This document shows, one piece after another, positions 46,799-58,830 of a stretch of DNA of 64,000 bases (positions within the stretch are counted from its first letter, which is position 1; every line of letters begins with the position of its first letter). The notes under the pieces are model-generated. The model searched no databases, was not told the origin of the DNA, and worked only from the letters and a program-made list of their open reading frames with translations. The position numbers and the translations under genes are program-made. The DNA comes from Sequoia sempervirens (Eukaryota; Streptophyta; Pinopsida; Cupressales; Cupressaceae), in contig VDFB02047230.1 in assembly GCA_007258455.2 (NCBI GenBank), positions 155,973,413-156,037,412 of the forward strand, written 5' to 3'.

Positions 46799-47231
46799 TG
46801 TTAGAAATATGAGTGAATGATAACCCACTTGAAGTTGCATTCTTCAATGGATCAACCAAGAAAAACACCATCCACATGAACAAGAAAGTGATGCATCATG
46901 AGAAAGAAGATAATTTGATCAAATGATGATCTATGATGAGTTGATCTAGAATGATATACAAATGTACAAGTGCCTTATTTATATAGGAAAGGTGAGAGGA
47001 GGTTGGATAACCACCTTGTATGCAAACATTGAATGCCTAATGCATAATTATAAATGTATGAGTGAAATATTAAATTCCTAGATAACTATAAGCTAATTAA
47101 TGAGACATGGCCCCAATAATACTAGTTTCTAGAAATGACAACTAGGAATCTAACTCCTAAGTAAACTTATTAATGATGTGAAGAGGTCCTCACTAAGAAC
47201 TAGTTAGGAAATAATTATATTCGCACTAACA
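46799..47231 (-). repeat. 5' LTR of element M
   Basis: TGTTAGAAATATGAGTG to TTCGCACTAACA on the plus strand. Matches 20033-20464 with about one difference in ten bases by eye. Confidence 0.88.
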
Positions 47232-47479
47232 ATGCCCACTTGCAAACATATGCAACTTATTTATTCATCTATGTGTAATTGCATGCAACACATAGATCAT
47301 ACATCCAACCACATGCAACCTATGGATACATCCATGTAACTACACATAATCCATAAAACATGTATACAGTTAAGTTCTCTAATTTTAGCCTTAAATAATT
47401 AAAATTAATGTTTTTGAATCTTGATCTCCATCCTTTTGATATTTTCAATGCTTAAGAAATTTATATCTCCTTTGAAAGC

Positions 47480-48060
47480 ATTTCACTCAAATAAGGATTA
47501 ATATCATTGGGATGGCATACCCTCCTACAAATCAAAACTAGGCTTTGATACCAAATGAAAAGAACCAAAACCTTAAAATCTATCCTTGATACCAAATAAA
47601 ACCAAACTAAATGGTTTCTAGATCAAACCAATAATAAAAGGGATGCAACGCATTATAGATCTAGATAATAAATATTAAGAAAAAATATGCATCATACAAG
47701 ATATAACCCTAGGAAAACCCTTTTGGTATAATATTTAGCCTCTAAAACATGTTTAAATCATTTCAACAAAAAACTCATTACAATACACTTAAAGTCTCAA
47801 TGTTTTATTTGGAGAAAAAGGATATCTTTAACTACTAACTTTTAGCGTCTATTCAATAGCATAGCCTATACAAATACAAGTGCATCAAATAAAAATGGCG
47901 TATGTATCTAATGTATAGGTCAAGCATAAATCTAGAAACTACAAATTGTTTTCAAAACCATGAGAAAATACTATCAACTAAAAGTGATACCAAATTCTAA
48001 GATAAAATTACAATACCCATGTCATGATGGGCTAGTATTCCCAACATAGAATGTAACTCC
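47480..48060. repeat. Dispersed repeat Q, copy 2
   Basis: Diverged copy of 13020-13560 in the same orientation (AGGCTTTGATACCAAAT, AGATCTAGATAATAAAT, ACAAGTGCATCAAAT, ATCTAATGTATAGGTC, CATAGAATGTAACTCC). No coding potential. Confidence 0.5.
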
Positions 48061-48063
48061 TCA

Positions 48064-48530
48064 TGTAATAATTTTAAGTGTAAGTAGTCTATTTCATCTA
48101 GGACAGTGTTGATCTTAAGCTTAATATTGTCCCTAGTTAAACATGTTTACTTAGGATAGTAGGAATATTTAATTTCTCTCACATAGGTAGTTAATAATGA
48201 AACATACATATTGATTTGAGGTACTCAAGAACCACCACTACCTCATCATTCCTTGATTAGTTATAATTAGATGTCACCTCTATCTTAGTTAGACTAGGTT
48301 TACTCCCTCATGATTGAGAGTGATAGGGAGTTAAAACTCTTACCTTTTGGACATTCCATCTTATTGATTCATGAATATAAGAGACCCATATAATTTATAC
48401 ATCTTATATCTATATATATACTCCAAAATATTGAATAAGCAATATATTTATTCATTTTCTTGGTTTTTTTATTATCTTATAAGAGTTTGTCTATGGAAGA
48501 ATTATTATTTTTTATGAAAAATTTATAACA
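48064..48530 (+). repeat. Probable copia-like 5' LTR
   Basis: Starts TGTAATAATTTTAAG and ends TTTATAACA. It contains ATAAGAGACCCATATAAT and TATATATATACTCC, like the start of an LTR transcript. TGGTGTCAAATC follows directly, a decayed TGGTATCAGAGC primer site. No partner LTR was found. Confidence 0.4.
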
Positions 48531-48542
48531 TGGTGTCAAATC

Positions 48543-50690
48543 CATGATGTAATTGAGAGTAATTTTTGAGTAATGGGAGTGTGTAGACCTAAGTTACTGT
48601 TTATTTGGTAAATAGTGGAGCTATTCTAGAAGCTCATCATTATGTCCAAGAAAAATTATCTAGGATCAAATGTTGGTTTGTGTAGATTTAACAAGTGGAA
48701 GCTTATCAATAGGAGTGGGGGTTTGCTTTATTTTTGGGGATGATTTTTTTTGGGAGCATTCTAGATATTTTCTAACATTGTTATTATGCTCAAAAAGCCT
48801 AAGAAATAAATTTTAACTATAAATTTGACTTTGTAAAATGGCCCTTTACCTTATTACATGTATAATACAACTCATTGAGATAGTTTTGAGGTCATAGTAT
48901 ACACACAAATTTATCATTATGGGCTAAGACTCTTTATGCACCATTGAATTTTTTGCTAAATTTTAATTTTAATTTATAATCAAAGTATATGATACTTTCT
49001 TCCAAGAATATTTAGGTTTCAAGTTTATGGTTGATCAATATTATTAAAAGTGTTTGTGGGTGGGAGGCCCTTACTACCCACCGCAAGACCCCCACCACCC
49101 CATTTTGTGGAAAATTTAGTTATAGTCAACATCCTTTATAAACTTTCTTCTCTTGTGACCATATTAAACTCTCCACATTCATTAGTATTTGTGTTTCCTT
49201 ATCTATCAAATCAAAGCAACATTTGCAAACATAAATAAAGGTCAAACTTATAATGCTTGTGCCATTTTTAAATTCATTATCATTTGTTTAAGATGGTATG
49301 TCAATATATGGGAAAGAGAGCCATATGGCCTTTAAGCCTTATAATTTTATTTTATAAAGTAATCCATCCACTTTAAAAAATTTACAATTGATTAATTTAT
49401 AAAGTGAATGCTCATTTTGAGAGATAGGTTAGTGGAGCATACCTCAATTTAAGGCTATTCATTTTCCTTAAAATATTTTATTCCTCCTCCCTCTTTTCTA
49501 TCCTATTCTACATAGGAATTTGTCATGCGCATATGGGATGAGATTTTAAAAATATTTGGATTCTATCAATTTGGATGCTAGAATCTTCTTAAGAGTATTC
49601 TCTATTAAGGTTCTTTGGCTCTTTATAAGTCATTCATAAGAGAATGAGTATATATTTTTCCCTGATTATTCTTTTTACTCATTTTTATTAGAGTTGGAAA
49701 GTCGATTTCATATTTTTTTGTGACATAATTATTTTGGATTTTGATATCATTTGTAGCTCAATTTTGAAATGGTTTTATTTTGACTTATATTTGCGCCTTT
49801 AAATAAACTTGTATTAACATAGAATATAAAGTGTCATCATCTACTCATCTATGGGGAGAACTCCCCTTCTTTTTCTTTTCAACATTATGGATTCGGGTAA
49901 GTGCAAGAAGTCGGGTTCACTTCTTGGCAAAAAAGTGAAGTATTTTTCTAAAAATCAATGTTTATCATAGTTGAAGTGAAAATTCAAAGAACTTATACAC
50001 AGAATCTTAACGTGGTCTAGAAATATGAAATATAGGATGTTGTGTATATTTTTCAAATATGTAATTTATTCTAGTATCAAGATGATAAAAGTTAGTTTTT
50101 TATAGGATATACAAAAATGACTTTTTTAAAGTCTTATGTTTTGACCCAAAACATGCACGTGTATGAACAACATAATTTGACCTTTAAATAAAATTATTTT
50201 TCTAATTAATTTTGGGGAAAGATGTGTATTATAGTGAAGTTTGGTCAAGATATATTTGTTTTTAATTTAAAATATATTTTTAAGTTAATTTTTTACTAGC
50301 CCTATTTTATATTTTTGAAAACCCCTCATGTATGGCCAGAATAATTTGAGCTAAGATAATCAGAAAATATTTTTTATTGTGTAGAGAATGATGTCTAGAT
50401 TGATTAAAAAAAGTTTAAAATCAAAATTTATTTAAAAAATACTAATACTTGTCATTTTAAGTTTTTGAACCACTTTTCTTATATTAAAATAGGGTATGAA
50501 AAGACTTTACATTTGCATCAGCGAGTTTAGGCCATTGATGGCCTTATTTTGCTTTTGCTTACATTTAAAGTAAGTTTTTTCTATTGTTCACTATAAATAC
50601 AAGTTGAATTACAAATTATAAACACTTATTTGAGATTTAAACATGTTGTTTGCATCATATCAAAGCTATAGCTATGTTATGTTCCTTCTG
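48543..50690. other. AT-rich stretch, no gene seen
   Basis: Follows the LTR at 48064-48530 and may include its decayed interior (CTTATCAATAGGAGTGGG near 48700), but no Gag or Pol motif can be read. The 62-codon frame at 49050 is unremarkable. Confidence 0.4.
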
Positions 50691-50990
50691 TTGTCATAAT
50701 TGCTTTGGAATTTATGTAGTTTCTCCTTGAAGAGTGTGTTGCCCTTGGAGTTGAAAGGCCAATGATCCTCAAAAGATTTGACCTTAGCTAGACTAACATC
50801 ATTGATGCTTGTTATCCCAAGAATCTAGCTAACCTACACAAAGATATAATAATGCGCGAGTCTTTTGTAAGACTCAGTAAGCACTCTCTTCTTTCCCTGA
50901 TACTTCTCATTTCTAGATTTCCAAATATACCATAAAATTTCATTAGTTAAGATTAGCCAAAAAACATTATCTATCCCTACCATTATTTCA

Positions 50991-51260
50991 ATTTTCCCTA
51001 ATATAATTTATAATCTACTAATGGAGCTATAATTCCCCCATCCTTCTAAGCCTACAAAAAATAACAACCAAATTTCTTTAGCAAAAAAACATTCAAAGAA
51101 TATATGCTCAATTGTTTCCATTTTTTTACAAAATTCACGAATTTCATTATTGCTTCCAATTATCTTAAAGGGGAGCCTTTTAAAAATTAGAAGCCATTTG
51201 AAACACGCCTTTTTTGGCTCAACCGAGTTGGACCAATTCCATTTAAATATTTTTTTTCCA
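50991..51260 (-). pseudogene. LINE zinc-binding domain (zf-RVT)
   Basis: WNWSNSVEPKKACFKWLLIF, LPFKIIGSN and CKKMETIEHIFFECFFAKEI can be read across frames. The C..C-H-C arrangement (CKK...EHIFFEC) is the zinc-binding domain that ends plant LINE ORF2. Broken by several frame changes. Confidence 0.65.
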
Positions 51261-52142
51261 AAACCTCACTCCTTTTATCCCCCAATTTTTATTAGCTTGA
51301 TTAATGATATTTTCTAACTCAGCAAGAGTGTTGTAAATTTACATTGCATTCAAAGACCCTATTTTAGTTCCATAAGTCCAAGTGTAACTTTCTAGGTCAA
51401 TATTAACATTGTTATCACAACATATCTTATTATCCAATGATTTCCTTATATTATTCCAGGAATCTCTTATTATAGAGTAAGTTCTCCATTGTGTTTGAGG
51501 TATATCAAATTCAATACTAAGGGAATTCCATGTTCTTAATTGGTTATTTGAGACAATATTGCTTATATTTTGGAAGCCCTTTTTTTCCTAGGCCCTTACT
51601 GAGCAACCTTGAAGTTGTGCTAGGAACTTATCCTTATGTTTTAAATTCCACCATATAGACTTCTTTGCATAGTTTACATAGTTCAACTTATCACCACTTT
51701 CTTTAATTGTAACATTATGCTTTATCAACTCTTAGGCTTTCCAAATTGTTTTGAAGATTGGAGAACCACAAAGTTGGATTGGGAAGTCCCGCAGGAGAAG
51801 ATCACAAATTGAAAATCCCTTCCAGGTCTTTGCTTTTTTGGAGACACCCCTTTCAATATTTTTTATAACTAGGATTTTCGAAGGCTCCACCCCATTGAAG
51901 GAGTTGAAAATCCATTTAACAACCAAAGAAATGTCATGCAACTTGAGGTCCTTCAGTCCAAGACCCCCAAGGCCTTTATCAATACAACACCAACTCCAAT
52001 TAACAACATGTTGTCTTTTCTTTCCTTTTCCATCAGACCAGAGAAATTGTTTGATCTTTTTAAGTACTTCTACGTGGTAGCTACAGAAAACCCAAACTGA
52101 GGAATAATAGATGGTGTATGAGGAAATAATTTTCTGGAAAAC

Positions 52143-53110
52143 CTAGAATCTGCTAGCTAGGGAGAGAAAGTTCTTGTTCCAAATTTTTAGCTTTTTATCA
52201 ATTTTTCCTTTGACCCAATTCCACATTTCTTTCAAGGATGGATTTATGGCAAACGGAATGCCAAGGTACCTTACATGAGTGGAAGGCCCACCCCATTGAA
52301 ATTTGAACTTACCAAACCAATCTAGGGGGGCAGGGTTCCAACTCAGGGAAATTGACTTTGGCTTGGATACTTTTGCTCCAGAGACCTCACAAAATAGGTC
52401 CAATTTTTCCATTAGGTTATTGAAGTTCTTTTCCTCCATATTGATGAAGATTGGTGTGTCATCAGTGAAGTGCATATTTATTACTTCAGCATCATTGGGT
52501 AGCCTTGCTTTATTGATTTACCCAGTGGGATTGAATTTTTCAATGAGCCATTAATATCAAGTTGGGCAATGGCATCTTTTAGCAAGGTTTTAACCATTTT
52601 ACAAAAGCTACTAGGAAACCCAAAGGCTTCCAACACCATCAAGAGGAATGACCACTCTACCCTGTCCTAAGCCTTCTCAAAGTCAAGTAGAAGCAAATCG
52701 ACTGCCCTAAGCTTTTGGACCATTTCATCCCTTCCTAGCTTGTGATTAAGTTTTCAAGGATGAATCTCCCTTTTATAAAACCAGTTTGTGTATAGTTAAT
52801 TATTTTAGGTAAGATATTTCTTAGTCTCAAGGCAATTAGTTTAGCCAAAATTTTATAAGAAACATTTAAAAGGGTTATAGGCCTCCAATTTTTAATTAAA
52901 GTCTTATCCCCTTCTTTAGGGATGAGTTTTATGATCCCTTTGTTAATTTGACTCCCAAGGGAGCCTTTATTAATGGATTCAGTGTAGATGTTTAGAAGGT
53001 CTTCACTCTGTATTTTGCTTATAAAACTCAATGGGGAGACCATCAGCTCCTGGAGATTTATCATTGTTGAAGGATAAAATAGTTTGGGCAATCTCTTTCT
53101 TCAAGATTTC
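52143..53110 (-). pseudogene. LINE reverse transcriptase
   Basis: The 118-codon frame at 52735-53091 has KGIIKLIPKEGD, IKNWRPITLLNVSYKILAKL, LRNILPKIINYTQTGFIKGR and FILENLI, early RT blocks of plant LINEs. The frame at 52143-52475 has MHFTDDTPIFI, where FADD is usual (the two catalytic Asp kept, Ala to Thr), then SGAKVSKPKSISLSWNP and VRYLGIPFAI. The stretch between is shifted and carries stops. Confidence 0.88.
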
Positions 53111-53639
53111 TTGGCTGAGAATGTCAACATCACTTGGTGTTAACTTATTGGGGATCAGTTTTCTGCAAACCTCCATGGCTCTAAGATTTTGGGGGCTTCC
53201 CCCTTCAACTTTGAATAGGTTTTGATAAAAAAAGGAGAAACTGGTTATGAATTTGATCTGAGTTATCTAAAAATTTCTCTCCCTCCCAAATACAACTTGT
53301 TCTTTCCTTAATGCCTTTTTCTTTTATGAAGTTAAAAAAGAACTTGGACCCTTTATCACCATGATTAATCCAATTTATTTTGGCTCTTCTCTTTCAACCT
53401 TGGATTTTTTTTCGTCTGGAGGGCTCTTAAATCATCTTTACACTTTATTACCTTTTCATTTATTAATACATTTGTATGATCCATTTGGATCTCATTCTCA
53501 AGCGTAAGTAGTTCCTCTTGGAGGGAGTTTTCTTGTCATCTCCCATCAATGGCTTTCATTTTACTAATTGTTTGAAATAGCATGGCCCAAGTTTGCATGT
53601 TTTGATTCCATCTTTCTATAGGAGATAGGTTTTTTAGCA

Positions 53640-54590
53640 ACCACTTATTAAGTTATCTAATGGTGGAGACTGCATTGTTACAATCTACATCTTTAAGGAG
53701 GCTAGAGTTTAAGATAAACTTATTTTTTACCCACTTTTCCTCCCCAAGAGCATTTCCAATCAACCTCGCCCTTGCCTTAATGGGTTGGTGGTCTGAAAGG
53801 GTGGATGGGAAAAAATTAACTTTTCCACCACCTTCCAGTCTATCAAATTGGATTTGATCTTTATTGGCATAGAATCTATCCAATCTTGAATAGATTCTTT
53901 TTTTTGCCCTTTTGGGCATTGCACCAAGTAAACCATATAGAGTCCCTATCTTTTTTGCAACCTTCTAGGGGATCAATTAATCTCAGTTTACTTTTCAATT
54001 TATCCCAGAAGAACTTTTCATTCTCTTTCCAATCTACATCAAACCTACCATCTTTATCATTTGTGTTTTCTATCATGTTGAACTCTCCACCAAGTACCCA
54101 GGGAATATTTTCTCTCCCGCATAGCCAATTCCAAAGATCACACCTTGAACTTTATAATCATTGGAGGTATAAATTGAGTAGAATCCTATCCTTTTATTCT
54201 CCTTTTCAATTATTATCCAGATAGTTTTGTTACACGGGGAGATGCCACTTTTGGTTACATATTTTCCCCGGCTCTAGGAAAATTCATCGCCAGCAATTCA
54301 CTGATGGAAAATTCATCACCAACAATTCACCATGGGAAAATTCACCGCCATGACAAATTTATCATGGGAAAATTCACCGCCATAACACATTCACCGCCAA
54401 GTAAAATTCACTACTAGCAATTCACCGAGGAGAAAATTAACCGTCATTAATGTTTTTTAATATATATTTCAAAACCTTTGATTTAAGTACAACAATGCAT
54501 CCTTCCATAAAAAAATTTGAGGCTGCATTCAAGGGTAAAGTTGACGGCTTTCACCTCTTGTAGCATAACTATATCTTTAGCTTTTTGCAA
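53640..54590 (-). pseudogene. LINE endonuclease (EEP family), broken by a minisatellite
   Basis: The endonuclease nicks target DNA for target-primed reverse transcription. Blocks: DIVMLQEVKAVNFTLE with the metal-binding Glu (54540-54575), then an interruption by the 54278-54452 tandem repeat, GKYVTKSGISPCNKTIW, GFYSIYTSND, a frameshift, VLGGEFNMIENTNDKDGRF (the usual GGDFN with Asp to Glu), IWFTWCN, RIYSRLDRFYANKD, and TLSDHQPI (the catalytic SDH, 53780-53800). Dead by insertion and frameshifts. Confidence 0.88.
54278..54452. repeat. 29-35 bp minisatellite inside the LINE endonuclease
   Basis: About six units starting GAAAATTCA(C/T)CGCC and ending with CAATTCACC(A/G) variants. The flanking endonuclease blocks are recognisable on both sides, so the array is foreign to the gene or grew within it. 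Confidence 0.8.
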
Positions 54591-54636
54591 CGTTTTTTAA
54601 TTTTTCCTTTCGGTGTAGGGTTTCTTCTCTCCCTTC

Positions 54637-55234
54637 CTAGCCAGCCTTTTCCTTTTTAGATTTTTTGATCATTTCTGTACCTACCAAATGGCAGATATCA
54701 GCATCTTGGCCCTCTTTATGCGCCTCTATTACAAGGTTTTTCCTTGGAGTTATAATGTCTTGCTTGGATTTTGAGTTGAAAGACATCGTTAGAAAGTTTC
54801 TATCTGACTGCCCAATAATGTTGGTAGCGGGCGGGGTCAAGTGAATGCCAGATGAAGAGTTTTCCCTGGCGGATGCCACATCTGCACCTTCCTGCTGATT
54901 TTTTTTGAACAATAGACAATAGAGTCCGAGCCACTGGATTTGGGATTGGCATCCGACATGGGAAACACTTCTTCATTTTTCCCCATAAGCTGTTAGACTC
55001 AGCCTGAGCTATGATGTTTCTTCCCAAAGAGGCAGTTTTATCTCACATGTCTGAGACCTGTACATCAATTTCAAAGCTTGCTCGGGCAACAGGGATGAGA
55101 CTGGCAACAGGTTCAGGGAGGTTGAAAAAGATAGAACCACACTTGAGATAACTTCTTGGATATTTCATTGATGTCCTCGGATGAGGAGTCAATCGAAATT
55201 TTCCTTGGTTCATTTGGACTTTCACAGTCAACAT
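54637..55234 (-). pseudogene. LINE 5' region, ORF1-like frames of unknown family
   Basis: Frames of 91, 75 and 63 codons: FKKNQQEGADVASARENSSS with SKKEKAG, then MLTVKVQMNQGKFRLTPHPR. They resemble the low-complexity C-terminus of a LINE ORF1, but no zinc finger is visible. Position next to the endonuclease is the main support. Confidence 0.4.
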
Positions 55235-55260
55235 CTTTAGAGGCTTCTTGAAACTTATTA

Positions 55261-58200
55261 CCAGTAGAAGAGATTATTTATCTTAAAAAATAAATAATTA
55301 ATAAAAATTATTTCCAATCATAAAAAAATCACATATTTGAAAACTAGACACCATACTTAAATGGGTTTTAATTTTGTTAAAAAAAAATTGAAAAAAAGTC
55401 ATCAAATATATTATTAAAGTCAAATTTTCTCTTGTTTTCATGGCATTATACTTGCAGATACAAGGCTAAGGGTTGGATTTCTAAGCCTAAAACAAAAGTA
55501 AAAATGTAAGTTTCAAATTTTAAATTTTATGAAACACGTACTCAACCCAAAATACATATCCATCCTAAAAAGGAATGAGTATATGATGTAAATAGAAATG
55601 GGTACCTGTTTCATTTTAAATTGCATAACCATTTTTATTTACAATAGGTACCCATTTTAAAAACCAAAATGGGTACCCATTTCATACGGCTAGGAGTATA
55701 GGTTCAGGTGCACCCGATTCTAAATGGGTACCATTTTTATGAAATGGGTATCTATTCCCATCAATATTTTTCTACTTGCATGATACTTCCACTAAAGGTG
55801 GAATCATTATCATTTTTTTACCCATTAATCAACTATAAAACTTGCACATCTTACAAAAATATATCTATGGAAAAACAAATATATCTTTATTACTAATGTC
55901 AAAGGAGTTGTATAGGATCACTAAAGGAATTACAAATGCACCTCAAAAAGAAGAAACTAAAACAAAATGGATCAATAAGTGTGATGAAGCTTTTTGTTTC
56001 TTGTGTGTAGCTTTGCCATGAGATCTACTCTTTCTACCATGCTCATGCATAATATGTTTAACAACTCATATGTTTAACATGCTCATGCATAAGTGTTTCA
56101 TAAGAAAGTTAAAATGTTTGGAACCTTTAAAAGGAAAAAATATGTATTTTTTCGTAAATAAAGAGTTTGAACCTCAGTAATATAACTTAAATGACCTGCA
56201 TGAGACATATACTTTCTACCTAAAGGTGTTGTAATGAGACAACAAATTAGATTATTTAAACATAAAACATAGAAATATATATCAATCATTCATATAGCAA
56301 AAATAAGTCTGACATCTATTTCCTTGCTTGAAAATGTGTTACAAAATATGTTTTCTCATTGCTTTGACTGAGAAAAATTGAATTACAATACTGCTTTTTT
56401 GCTTGCAAAACTAAAAAACAAGAAATAAATGTCTTGAAGAAATAAGCCTAAGGGTCCTATATCTCATCCCAAGCATAGGAGAGCATATAGGGACTAATTT
56501 TGGCTAAGTTACAAGGCTTAAAATAGGCTAAAATACTCTACACTCCCAAGAAGTTTTTTTTGACTTGGTCTCTTCAAGCTCCTTGAATTGTGCTCCAGTT
56601 AGTGATGAGGCCCCTTGATCGTTGGAAGATGTTTGAATTGCTCCTAGATGCTCTCAAATTTCCCTTAGGAAGCTCAAACTACTCATTAATGCTTCAACTA
56701 CCACTAAAATTCCTTGACTACTCCATAATCCCCTCTTAGATGCTTCATGATGTCCTTGATTGCTCATAAAGACTATCAAACTGTCCAACCTCCCTCATGA
56801 ATTCCTAAACTTCCTCTTTCCATGATGATGGGGCATGTGAGAAAGTTTTGAGATGGTCAAAACTCTTGGAAGGGCATAGGATGAGGTTCCTCTTTTAATG
56901 CATCTTCAAAGTCCTTTGTGAGCTTTAAACAAAACAATACTCCTCATTATGACCTTTGACCTTGACAATATTGAGAGTCCTTTGCTATGTCTCAAAACCA
57001 TTCACTCACTATCACTTTGAAGATTATTTCTACAAGTTCTTTATAGGATTATAACTGGTCTTTCTTTGATAGTGTAAACCTACAGATTCTTATCATGGCC
57101 TATATGATGTAAGTTAACAACCACCGTGACCATATTTGTAGCTTGACATTTGACATTCATATCATCTCATATATTGGCATGCTTAGGTTGAAAATAATAT
57201 CATTGAATACATATAAAAATGTTTCCTTCTCTATTTAGAAACCTCAATCGGCATGATTACAATCATAAGCATGACTTCCCTTTATCTTTTGATTGTACAT
57301 TGTTCTTATGGTCTATCATTTGATTATAACAGACCCATCCCCTGATTGTGACTATCCTTTGTGTCTTAATATTTATATGTGGCTACTATAATTGCATGGT
57401 GATTGTATCTCATATTATTATCATATTGTCCTTAGTGAATCTACATGGTTTTTGCCAAGATCTTGATCCATTGAACAAAAAATGTCAAGATGCATTGTTA
57501 TCACTATTGTTGACTACCTAGAGATATATAGGTTTACAGTTATCTTTAGACATCACTATCATGAATAATCTTATCTTTGAAACCTTCCATATATATTACA
57601 TAGGTGACTATTCCTTTGTGGCATTTAAGGTTCAAAATCCCTTCCACATACTTTCTTCCTCTATACTACCCATGTCCATTGTCTCTTATTGTCTTCTCTT
57701 CTCTATGAATTTTCTTTCCTATGACTTCTCTTCATTGGATTGTTGGATTGTCCTTTCCTTTTGACCTCTATTATACTAGGACAAATATCCTTTGTAGATT
57801 AATATTCATGGAAGTGGGCTCCATTTTGTCTCCATATAGTAACAAAGACTCTTTTGGTAAATGATTTTAAGCATCTCTCATGGTCCTTTGATTTGAATTA
57901 CTATTTGAATTGTGCTCTACTATCTTTGATCCTCTCATTCACAGGTTTTCCTCAAGACTATCATTATATTTGGAAATTCATAGGTCATGCGGAATATTTT
58001 ATGAGAGATTCGTCATTCCCATTATTATACTCTCCCATATACTTTGTCATGGAATGTATCCACCATGGAGCATTCACTGCTCTTTGACCACAATTATTAC
58101 CTTTTCCCTTTACTAGTTGTCACTTTCTTCTCTTTGTCAAAACTCCTCTCTCACCATCCCTATTTTCATTATCCTATTGTGTAATATGATGCCAATAGAC

Positions 58201-58830
58201 ATTGACTTGTTCAATTTCATCCATATTTTCTACTTGTTTTCCCTTGTGGTCTTTGATTTTAATGGTTATGTGTTTGTGTCTTCTCATCACTATTACACTT
58301 CCTTGGTTTCAAATTGTACATGTCCATGCTACATCCTTGCCTTGGAGGGTTGTGCAGATGAAACAATGGTGCCACATTGGTCATTTCCAAGAAAAAATAA
58401 TGTGTAACAGAAGATTTGTTGGTTGGCTCAAAAATCTATTCTCAACTTCATAAATTCAATATTGAGAATCCAACTTCATTTTTTACTTTTTTTTCTTGGT
58501 ACCTAACACTCAATTTTATGCCCTTCCTGAGGTTTTGATGATCTTTGAGATTTATTTGTTGGCTATCAGAGGACATTGATCCCTCTTCTCGAACTGTCAT
58601 ATTTCATGGAGATTATCGTCTTAAATATTTCTTGTGACTGTCATATCTTGACATGTAGATTGACACTTACATAAGACTATCCCTTTTATAATAGCCATGG
58701 ACTAAAACTTTCCTTAGTGAAATATAATTACTAGCTTAAGACTTTGACATACTATTTAAATGTACAATCCTTCTACTGGAGATTGTCATGCAATTTTTTT
58801 AAAGGAAATAGGTGACTATCCTTCATTAAC
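55261..58830. other. AT-rich stretch with GGGTACC palindrome cluster
   Basis: No gene recognised. At 55595-55760 the words AATGGGTACC/GGTACCCATT occur about five times in both orientations, possibly a small foldback element. From about 56580 onward, phrases such as GATTGCTC, TTGATTGT and GACTATCCTT recur irregularly. The same style continues after the insertion at 58847-60676, and three clean repeat units lie at 61043. Confidence 0.45.

Larger units (their letters stand above)
20033..47231 (-). mobile_element. Element M, pol-less LTR retrotransposon with nested insertions
   Basis: Two same-orientation LTRs of about 432 bp bound the span, roughly 90% alike by eye. The right one (46799-47231) has a primer site on its inner side. 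The left one (20033-20464) has a polypurine tract on its inner side, so they are the 5' and 3' LTRs of a minus-strand element. The leader is found in two pieces (46100-46786 and 22764-23431) on either side of inserted LTR c. The gag/protease region lies at 20780-22763. Net length without insertions is about 4.5 kb. Flanking bases are atcca on the left and atgcc on the right, not a clean duplication. One element is the simplest reading, but two unrelated copies cannot be excluded. Confidence 0.6.
50691..55260 (-). mobile_element. Decayed LINE (non-LTR retrotransposon)
   Basis: From right to left on the minus strand: a linker with weak ORF1-like frames (54637-55234), an apurinic-type endonuclease (about 53640-54590), reverse transcriptase (about 52140-53110), a post-RT region with MHDISLVVKWIFNSFNG (51730-51940), and a zinc-binding tail. 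This is the order of plant L1-type LINEs. Frameshifts and stops occur throughout. No poly-A tail or target duplication could be fixed at 50691, so the ends are approximate. Confidence 0.85.

Noticed and set aside
20033..47231. Clean target-site duplication around element M
   Set aside because: Flanks are atcca and atgcc. The mismatch is too large to count as evidence, so M is supported only by LTR pairing, primer site and polypurine tract.
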